DNA of 64,000 bases from Lampropedia puyangensis (GTDB lineage: Bacteria > Pseudomonadota > Gammaproteobacteria > Burkholderiales > Burkholderiaceae_C), in contig NZ_STFG01000013.1 of NCBI RefSeq assembly GCF_004833285.1, positions 47,281-111,280 of the forward strand. The letters run 5' to 3'. Each line of letters opens with the position of its first letter. The stretch's first letter is position 1. Shown here piece by piece: positions 58,486 through 64,000 of the stretch. Position numbers and translations under genes: made by a program. Below the pieces are notes generated by a model that saw nothing but the letters and a program-made list of their open reading frames with translations, did not search any database and was not told the origin of the DNA.

Positions 58486-58781
58486 ATACAGCCCAAACTA
58501 AGGCATTGTCAGTACAAGTGACTGCCCAAACGATTGATGCGCGATTGCGTGATCTGTTACAACCAAGGGAACTTCTGGTAATCGATGAGAGTCAGCAGCA
58601 TGCAGGGCACGCAGGCTCCAATGGGAGTGGCTTTGGAACTCATTTCAGGGTTCACATTGCTTCACCCTTATTTGATGGAAAGAGTCGCGTAGCAGCACAT
58701 CGTCTTGTGTATGATTCGCTGCGTGATTTTTTTGATGCAGGTTTGCATGCATTGGCTATTGAAGTGAAGCAATCGAGTTGA
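58482..58781 (+). CDS. bolA: BolA-family protein
   Basis: A 99-residue BolA protein, which with monothiol glutaredoxins handles iron-sulfur clusters and can act in stress and morphology. DARLRDLLQPRELLVIDESQQHAGH and the FRVHIASPLFDGKSRVAAHRLVYDSL block are diagnostic, including the conserved His. It is translationally coupled to yciB. Confidence 0.94.
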   Translation: MNTAQTKALSVQVTAQTIDARLRDLLQPRELLVIDESQQHAGHAGSNGSGFGTHFRVHIASPLFDGKSRVAAHRLVYDSLRDFFDAGLHALAIEVKQSS

Positions 58782-58860
58782 TTGTGCTTTAGTGGCCAGT
58801 TTGAAAACTTGCGGCGATGTAGCCCGATTTTTAGAAAACCCTAAAAGGAATCGATATTCC

Positions 58861-59649
58861 ATGAAAAAACAATTGCTTTCCGTTTTATTGGCTAGCGCTT
58901 TCTTGGGTGCTGCATTGCCAGCATCTGCACAGACTTTGGCAACCGTCAATGGCGTGGCCATTCCAGAGGCGCGCTACAACTTCTTCATCGAGCAGTTTGA
59001 GCAATCAGGCCGCCCTAAAACTCCAGAGTTAGAAGCTCAGGTCAAGGAAGAGTTGATTCGCCGCGCTGTGTTTGAGCAAGCAGCCAGCAAGCTGAAGCTG
59101 GAAGATTCCAAAGAATTCAAGGAAGAAATGGATCTGGCGCGACAAACCTTTTTGATCCGTGCCTTGTTCCAGAAGTATCAGAAAGACCATCCAGTCACAG
59201 AAGCGGCGATCAAGGCTGAGTACGACAAGTTCGTGGCTGCAAACAAAGGCCAAGAATACAACTCTGCCCATATCTTGGTGGATAAAGAAGACGATGCCAA
59301 AGCCATCATTGCTGAGTTGAAGAAAGATCCAAAGAAATTTGAATCGATCGCCAAGGAAAAATCCAAAGATCCAGGTTCGGGCGCCAAAGGTGGTGAATTG
59401 GGCTGGTCACGCCCTGATGCCTATGTGCCAGAGTTTGCCGATGCGCTCAAAAAGCTGAAAAAAGGCGAAATTACGCAAGAGCCTGTGAAAACGCAGTTCG
59501 GCTATCACATTCTGCAACTCAAAGATCTGCGTGACTCTAAACCACCAGAGTTGTCTGCTGTGAAGTCACAAATTGAAGAAACATTGGCGCAACAACAACT
59601 TACTGAGTACCAAGAGAAACTGTACAAAGAAGCCAAAATTGAAAAATAA
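58861..59649 (+). CDS. Parvulin-type periplasmic peptidyl-prolyl isomerase
   Basis: A 262-residue PpiC/SurA-like foldase. The signal LLSVLLASAFLGAALPASA ends before QTLATVNGV. An N-terminal SurA_N-like helical part follows, and the parvulin domain runs from about residue 135 (NSAHILVDKEDDAKAI; DPGSGAKGGELGWSRP; VKTQFGYHILQL). It assists outer-membrane or periplasmic protein folding. ATG 58861 starts exactly at the signal peptide; the frame upstream to 58792 lacks a ribosome site. The gene ends at a strong terminator. Confidence 0.95.
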   Translation: MKKQLLSVLLASAFLGAALPASAQTLATVNGVAIPEARYNFFIEQFEQSGRPKTPELEAQVKEELIRRAVFEQAASKLKLEDSKEFKEEMDLARQTFLIRALFQKYQKDHPVTEAAIKAEYDKFVAANKGQEYNSAHILVDKEDDAKAIIAELKKDPKKFESIAKEKSKDPGSGAKGGELGWSRPDAYVPEFADALKKLKKGEITQEPVKTQFGYHILQLKDLRDSKPPELSAVKSQIEETLAQQQLTEYQEKLYKEAKIEK

Positions 59650-59670
59650 TTTTTTTGATTGAGCACTCAA

Positions 59671-59695
59671 AAAGAGCCGAAAGGCTCTTTTTTTT
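59671..59695 (+). terminator. Terminator after the parvulin gene
   Basis: Stem AAAGAGCC (59671-59678) / GGCTCTTT (59683-59690) with a GAAA tetraloop, then T run. Confidence 0.92.
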
Positions 59696-59820
59696 ATGCG
59701 TGTAAGGCTGCCGTTGCGATTGTGCAAATGCACATAGAATGGACGATTGTTTATGTGCAAGATGCCATGGTGTTGTAGCGCTCGGTTTCTGCCACCTGTT
59801 GATTTAGATTCATTTTCTGC

Positions 59821-60669
59821 ATGTCCCTTTTTCTGCAAAAAATCGCGCCTCGGCAAACCCTCACGCAATGTGCGGGCGTATTGGCCGCCAGCCGTCAAGC
59901 GTGGATTGCCCAGCCTTTCATTCGCTGGTTTATCAACCGTTATGGCGTGGACATGAGCCAGGCTCTGCACCCTGATCCAGCAGACTATGCATGCTTTAAC
60001 GATTTTTTTACTCGCGCCCTTCAACCTGGTGTGCGGCCTTTGGCTCATGCCGATTGGATCAGCCCGGTAGATGGTGCGGTCAGCCAACTTGGTCGTATTC
60101 AGCAAGGTCAGATTGTGCAAGCCAAAGGGCGCAGCTATACCGCTGCGCAATTATTGGCTGATGAGCAACGTGCATCTGCTTATGCAGATGGTTTTTTTGC
60201 CACGCTGTATTTGAGCCCACGCGACTACCACCGCATCCATATGCCTTGCGATGCGCAACTGGTTCGAATGAGCCATGTGCCAGGGGATTTGTATTCCGTC
60301 AATCAAGCAACAGCCGCAGGCATTGATCGCTTGTTTGCGCGTAATGAACGCCTGGTCTGCTGGTTTGAAGGCCCGCATGGACCGTTTGTCATGGTTTTGG
60401 TTGGCGCCACCATTGTGGGCAGCATTGCAACCAGTTGGCATGGCGTGGTGACTCCTCCTCGCACGGGGGCTATTCGCCATTGGGTATACGGCCAAACAGG
60501 CTCAGATCGTGTGAGTTTGCATAAGGGTGAGGAAATGGGGCGCTTTTTGCTCGGCTCTACAGTCATCATGCTCATGCCTCCTGAAGCTGGCGTTCACTGG
60601 AATACGCAGTGGCAGCCGGGCAGTGCTATTCAAATGGGACAGGAAATGGCACGTTCGATTCTGGCGTGA
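59821..60669 (+). CDS. psd: Phosphatidylserine decarboxylase
   Basis: Turns phosphatidylserine into phosphatidylethanolamine. The 282-residue proenzyme has the self-cleavage motif FLLGSTVIML near residue 240 (cleavage between Gly and Ser makes the pyruvoyl cofactor), the SPVDGAVSQLG segment and LSPRDYHRIHMP with the catalytic Asp/His. It partners pssA, encoded at 23.4 kb. No strong ribosome site is visible before the ATG. Confidence 0.96.
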   Translation: MSLFLQKIAPRQTLTQCAGVLAASRQAWIAQPFIRWFINRYGVDMSQALHPDPADYACFNDFFTRALQPGVRPLAHADWISPVDGAVSQLGRIQQGQIVQAKGRSYTAAQLLADEQRASAYADGFFATLYLSPRDYHRIHMPCDAQLVRMSHVPGDLYSVNQATAAGIDRLFARNERLVCWFEGPHGPFVMVLVGATIVGSIATSWHGVVTPPRTGAIRHWVYGQTGSDRVSLHKGEEMGRFLLGSTVIMLMPPEAGVHWNTQWQPGSAIQMGQEMARSILA

Positions 60670-60768
60670 TGCTGGCAATGGGGGCGCACTGCTGCGTTTG
60701 CAGATAACGTGCGGACCACCAATTGGCCGAGATGCATACGCTGTATGCCTTTGATGTTTTTGGAATAA

Positions 60769-61653
60769 ATGGATTCTCTAATGAAGTCAACGCCTCCTCA
60801 AATTTCACAAACTCTGACGCATTCGATTGACGAGATTGATGCGGATGCACTCAACCCTCAAACGTTGCAGCCGCAGTCTTATCGCCTGGCGTTTGATGAT
60901 CCAGAGTTTTTGACGCGTAAAGAAACACGCGGCATTCGTTTTCAACTGGAGTTGCTTAAACCTGAGTTGGAACAAGAAGAGCGTGGTGTTCACCAAACCG
61001 TGGTTGTCTATGGCAGCGCGCGTATCGTAGATGCTGAGCAGGCGGCAGCGCAGTTGGTGCAGGCGCAAACACTTGGCGATGCGCACGCCATCGCTTTGGC
61101 AGAACGTGCGGTGCGCAATGCGACTTATTATGAAAAGGCGCGAGCTTTTGCCAACTTGGTTGCACGAGACTGTGAGTCTGAGCCGGTTGAGAAGCGATTC
61201 GTCATTTGTACAGGTGGAGGCCCCGGCATCATGGAGGCGGCTAATCGAGGCGCCTACGAGGCCGGTGCCTTGAATGTGGGCCTGAACATCACTTTGCCCC
61301 ATGAACAAAGTGGCAACCGTTACATTACGCCGGGCTTGAGCTTCAAGTTTCATTATTTTGCTCTGCGCAAAATGCATTTCTTGATTCGCGCCAAAGCATT
61401 GGTTGTGTTCCCCGGTGGGTTTGGAACTCTGGACGAATTGTTTGAGGTACTCACGCTTGTGCAGACAGGCAAAGCACGGCGCTTACCTATCGTGCTGTTT
61501 GGTTCAAGTTACTGGAAACGGCTATTGAACCTTGATGCGTTGGTGGAAGAAGGCATGATTTCCGCTCAGGACTTGCACTTGCTGCATTACTGTGATGAGC
61601 CACAACAAGCATGGGATGTGATTCGAGGGTTTTACGCGGCCGCGGCTGCGTAA
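60769..61653 (+). CDS. LOG-family (TIGR00730) nucleotide phosphoribohydrolase
   Basis: A 294-residue Rossmann-like protein. ICTGGGPGIMEAANRGAYEAG (with the phosphate loop) and VFPGGFGTLDELFEVLTLVQ (PGGxGTxxE) are the catalytic signatures of the LOG/PpnN group, formerly misnamed lysine decarboxylase. The extra N-terminal 100 residues (AFDDPEFLTRKETRGIRFQLELLKPE) mark the longer bacterial class. It cleaves nucleoside 5'-monophosphates; a cytokinin role need not apply in bacteria. ATG 60769 or 60781 may start it. Confidence 0.9.
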   Translation: MDSLMKSTPPQISQTLTHSIDEIDADALNPQTLQPQSYRLAFDDPEFLTRKETRGIRFQLELLKPELEQEERGVHQTVVVYGSARIVDAEQAAAQLVQAQTLGDAHAIALAERAVRNATYYEKARAFANLVARDCESEPVEKRFVICTGGGPGIMEAANRGAYEAGALNVGLNITLPHEQSGNRYITPGLSFKFHYFALRKMHFLIRAKALVVFPGGFGTLDELFEVLTLVQTGKARRLPIVLFGSSYWKRLLNLDALVEEGMISAQDLHLLHYCDEPQQAWDVIRGFYAAAAA

Positions 61654-61708
61654 GCCATGTAGAGCTTGCACACGAAAACAGTGATAAGAAAGAGTTGGAC
61701 TGCGTCGC

Positions 61709-62464
61709 ATGGAATTGGCTGATATTTTGTTTTCCCAGGGCTTTGGTACACGCCGCGTGTGTTACGGGCTTGTCCAGTCGGGGTTGGTGCAATGGGCGTT
61801 TGCGGGTCAAAACTGGCAGGAAACGCTGGATGCCTCGCTCTGGTTTGATGACTTGCAGGGGTTGCAACTTCAGGTGCAGGGCCAGCTTTGGCCTTACCAG
61901 GAAAAAGCGTATCTGATGCTCTACAAGCCGGCAGGTTATGAGTGCTCGCAAAAGCCTTCTGCCTACCCCAGCATTTACACCTTATTGCCTGGACCGTTGC
62001 GCCAGCGGCCTGTTAAAGGCGGTCAGACCGGGGTTCAGGCAATAGGTCGTCTAGATCAAGACACGACAGGTTTATTGCTCTTAACTGATGATGGTGCATT
62101 TATTCATCGCCTGAGTTCTCCAAAACACATGGTGCCCAAGGTGTATGAGGTGCATGCCTGTCATGAGGTAACTTCCAAGCAAATTCAAGCTTTGCTGGCG
62201 GGTGTTGTTTTGCACGATTCGAATGAGCAAGTCAAAGCGGATGCGGTTGAGCAACATACTCCCACGCACATCAGCTTGACCCTGCATGCAGGCAAGTACC
62301 ACCAAGTCAAGCGCATGTTGGCTGCCGTCGGCAATCGGGTTGAGACCTTGCATCGCAGCCGCATCGGTTCATTGACAATTCCAGATGACCTCAAACCAGG
62401 TCAATGGCTTTGGCTTACCCCCGATCAGGTCACTGCTTTGTATAGCAAGCAAGCTGCCACTTAA
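61709..62464 (+). CDS. rsuA: 16S rRNA pseudouridine synthase, RsuA-like
   Basis: A 251-residue pseudouridine synthase. The N-terminus is an S4-like RNA-binding domain (ELADILFSQGFGTRRVCYGL). The catalytic aspartate lies in AIGRLDQDTTGLLLLTDDG (about residue 116), and HAGKYHQVKRMLAAVGNRVETLHRSRIG is motif III. This combination fits RsuA, which modifies U516 in 16S rRNA, rather than RluE/F. It is downstream of the LOG-family gene. Confidence 0.92.
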   Translation: MELADILFSQGFGTRRVCYGLVQSGLVQWAFAGQNWQETLDASLWFDDLQGLQLQVQGQLWPYQEKAYLMLYKPAGYECSQKPSAYPSIYTLLPGPLRQRPVKGGQTGVQAIGRLDQDTTGLLLLTDDGAFIHRLSSPKHMVPKVYEVHACHEVTSKQIQALLAGVVLHDSNEQVKADAVEQHTPTHISLTLHAGKYHQVKRMLAAVGNRVETLHRSRIGSLTIPDDLKPGQWLWLTPDQVTALYSKQAAT

Positions 62465-62578
62465 ATATTGTAAGGCCTCACATTGAAGGTCATCGTGGTT
62501 TTTTTGAAGCCAATCGAGGCCTTATTTAAACCTGTAGATGCTGGGTGGCAAGAGAATAACTTGCCGGATAATTGCAAC

Positions 62579-63037
62579 ATGACAGACGTGCACTTTTACT
62601 TCAATGTGCCAGACAAGCTTAACCTTGCCTGCCGTTTGGCACGTAAAGCGTTCATGCAAGAGTCGGGCATGGTCTTGACGGGCAATGCAGCAGTTTTAGC
62701 GCAGCTTGACGACATGCTATGGCAGATGACTGCTAGCGATTTTGTGGCCCATGATTTAGAGACTTCTACTGCCTCGCCCACGTTGGTCGCGCCCGTGCAA
62801 TTGCGTGAAGCAATCTCTGCTGAATCACTTGCGCAACAGGAGGGCGTTTTCAAGCCAACGCTACTGCTGTCGCTCTGGGATGAGGTGCCTGCTGCTTTTA
62901 GCCATTTTGAGCATGTGTATGAGTTGGTCAGCGCGCAGGATGGAGCAGACCGCGAGCGTGCACGCATGCGCTGGCGTTATTACCAACAGCGCGGCTATGC
63001 CATCCACCGCCATGATTTGGCGCAAAGGAATGCCTGA
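62579..63037 (+). CDS. holC: DNA polymerase III chi subunit
   Basis: A 152-residue HolC: DVHFYFNVPDKLNLACRLARKA at the N-terminus and the TLLLSLWDEVPAAFSHFEHVYEL / RARMRWRYYQQRGYAI C-terminal half follow the family. It joins the clamp loader to SSB. ATG 62579 fixes the usual MTDVHFYF start; the frame is open earlier to 62483. It overlaps the next gene by one base (TGATG). Confidence 0.92.
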   Translation: MTDVHFYFNVPDKLNLACRLARKAFMQESGMVLTGNAAVLAQLDDMLWQMTASDFVAHDLETSTASPTLVAPVQLREAISAESLAQQEGVFKPTLLLSLWDEVPAAFSHFEHVYELVSAQDGADRERARMRWRYYQQRGYAIHRHDLAQRNA

Positions 63038-63759
63038 TGGAGACCTCTGATTTACCAACTCCTGCACGTTTTGTTCCCACGCTGACCGAAGTCGTTGACG
63101 CACAGGATGCGACTACTGACACAACAGCAAGCGATATGCTTGACTTGGGGACGGGGGATGAACGCAACCTTCAAGTTCTGGACTCTGGCGAGCTGATTCA
63201 GGGGCCTTTAGAGGCATCCGAGCACACGGTGATTGATTCTGAAACGGATTCTCTCGCGGCAGACCAAGTGACACAGGATCCCGCTATTGTTGCTATGCCT
63301 GATGCACAGGAAACGCTGAGTGCATTAGATCCAGTGGTCTCACTTGATAAAACGGCAGAGCAGGTTGCTGATGAGGCTGAGAATGGCTTGCGGCCTGAGC
63401 ACATTCCTGTTTTAACTGATGCCATGCAACCGGATGTGGCGTTTTTACCTGCGCATGAAGCGCCTGTACTTGAGGTGAGCCAAACACCTCAGACCAAGTT
63501 GGTGCGAGGAGATCTACCCCTTGAATTTGAAGAGCAACTGGTACACCGTGTGATGCAGCGCGTGGATGCAGTGCTGGCTGAGCGAATCAGTCAAGCGATT
63601 GCCAGCGTGATTGAGGCTCAGACACGTTCATTGCTACCCAGCATGCGTGAAGAGCTTGAGTTTGCTGTTCGTACCAGTGTCTATGAGGCCATGGCTGACG
63701 AACTGACACAGATAGCCGAGCAAAGTAATCCTAGGGAAAATGGTGCGAGCGGGGAATGA
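63037..63759 (+). CDS. Acidic DUF2486-like protein downstream of holC
   Basis: A 240-residue, strongly acidic protein. The first two thirds are Asp/Glu/Thr/Ser-rich and probably disordered. The end (residues 150-230) is a helical segment, LPLEFEEQLVHRVMQRVDAVLAERI and LLPSMREELEFAVRTSVYEAMADEL. Its position after holC and this C-terminal helical part recall the Burkholderiales DUF2486 family; I cannot confirm the family. It is coupled to holC by a one-base overlap. Function unknown. Confidence 0.8.
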   Translation: METSDLPTPARFVPTLTEVVDAQDATTDTTASDMLDLGTGDERNLQVLDSGELIQGPLEASEHTVIDSETDSLAADQVTQDPAIVAMPDAQETLSALDPVVSLDKTAEQVADEAENGLRPEHIPVLTDAMQPDVAFLPAHEAPVLEVSQTPQTKLVRGDLPLEFEEQLVHRVMQRVDAVLAERISQAIASVIEAQTRSLLPSMREELEFAVRTSVYEAMADELTQIAEQSNPRENGASGE

Positions 63760-63808
63760 GCTCGTTGATACGGATGAATCGACCAGGGTTTAGTAGATAA
63801 TTTTGAGC

Positions 63809-63832
63809 CTCCTATTTCAGTTTTAATAGGAG
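63809..63832 (+). promoter_or_regulatory. Hairpin hiding the transposase ribosome binding site
   Basis: CTCCTATT (63809-63816) pairs with AATAGGAG (63825-63832), loop of eight bases. The 3' arm contains AGGAG, the ribosome site of the ATG at 63838, so translation from a read-through transcript should be blocked. Confidence 0.7.
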
Positions 63833-63837
63833 CCCAA

Positions 63838-64000
63838 ATGAAAGCACAACGTTACCCCGAAGAATTCAGGATTGAAGCAGTCAAGCAAAGCCTTGAACAT
63901 GGCCACAAGGCACCTCTCTTAGCCCATCCAAAATCTGCACACTTCAGAGCCAAGCAGGGTTTGTTGGTAATCCCCCCGCAAAACCATCATTTTGAGAAGT
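63838..64000 (+). pseudogene. IS3 orfA-like gene, N-terminus only, then unrelated sequence
   Basis: The first 24 residues, KAQRYPEEFRIEAVKQSLE and GHK, match the start of IS3 OrfA, a helix-turn-helix DNA-binding protein. After residue 24 the frame stays open to the window edge but reads LLAHPKSAHFRAKQ, unlike any OrfA, with no second helix or leucine zipper. The fusion point is near 63911. This is either a truncated remnant joined to other DNA or a divergent element; the former is likelier. On the minus strand a frame from 64000 to a stop at 63919-63921 could be the end of another gene. Confidence 0.55.

Larger units (their letters stand above)
63775..64000 (+). mobile_element. Left end of an IS3-family insertion sequence (truncated)
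   Basis: From TGAATCGACCAGGGTTTAGTAGA (an IS3-group-type terminal repeat, about 63775) the sequence runs through a hairpin into the first codons of an orfA-like gene. The right end is not in the window. Homology to IS3-type ends ends near 63911. Confidence 0.6.

Overview
The window looks like chromosomal DNA of a betaproteobacterium of the order Burkholderiales, most like the Comamonadaceae. The pointers are a fused MnhA/B antiporter subunit, a type-2 LeuA, the msrB-yciB-bolA-ppiase cluster, the lptM/cyaY divergon, a holC gene followed by an acidic DUF2486-like gene, and a Bug-type periplasmic receptor. I cannot name the genus. Almost every gene is a recognisable housekeeping or metabolic gene. 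The only mobile DNA is the start of an IS3-type element at the right edge.

Layout. 1-4.9 kb: the tail of an unidentified gene, ilvE-queF (translationally coupled), a TRIC-type membrane protein and a phoR-type kinase without phoB. 4.9-11.3 kb: a six-gene Mrp/Pha cation/proton antiporter operon. 11.9-15.2 kb: a Crp/Fnr regulator, then a phosphotransferase/acyl-CoA dehydrogenase pair resembling a split ACAD10/11 or LvaA/LvaC. 15.3-21.4 kb: a queuosine-precursor transporter, an MFS exporter, a DUF3108 protein, a nitroreductase and an RhlE-like helicase with an RG-rich tail. 21.9-28.6 kb: serA, pssA, leuA and maeB, with a leucine attenuator in front of leuA. 28.7-34.0 kb: a valine-degradation operon (mmsA, an acyl-CoA dehydrogenase, mmsB) that also carries crcB, a TfoX-N gene and two small genes. 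34.4-36.8 kb: a Bug receptor, a signal-less BMP-family protein and a HIT protein. 36.9-41.6 kb: an RND efflux pump with its adaptor, facing a near-perfect Fur box laid over a promoter. 41.7-49.7 kb: a cNMP/CBS/DUF294 regulator with a DnaQ-like exonuclease, a metallo-hydrolase, a cystathionine lyase, an FMN reductase, lysA, lptM and cyaY. 49.8-57.1 kb: two secreted low-complexity proteins, then glnA, a DUF4124 gene, ntrB and ntrC, with a sigma-54 promoter and NtrC-like sites before glnA. 57.3-63.8 kb: msrB, yciB, bolA, a parvulin, psd, a LOG-family protein, an RsuA-like synthase, holC and an acidic protein. 63.8 kb to the end: the IS3 fragment.

How the parts connect. Nitrogen control (glnA-ntrBC) and branched-chain amino-acid metabolism recur: ilvE and leuA make these amino acids and the mms operon breaks valine down. 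Phospholipid synthesis is covered by pssA and psd, both present in the window. Queuosine supply is covered by queF and the YhhQ-type transporter. The most informative non-coding elements are the leu attenuator with a possibly leaderless leader peptide, the Fur-overlapped efflux promoter, the glnA sigma-54 promoter, a run of 11 G before a DUF4124 gene, and a hairpin that hides the ribosome binding site of the IS transposase. I found no tRNA, rRNA or CRISPR array and no clear undescribed multi-gene defence system.
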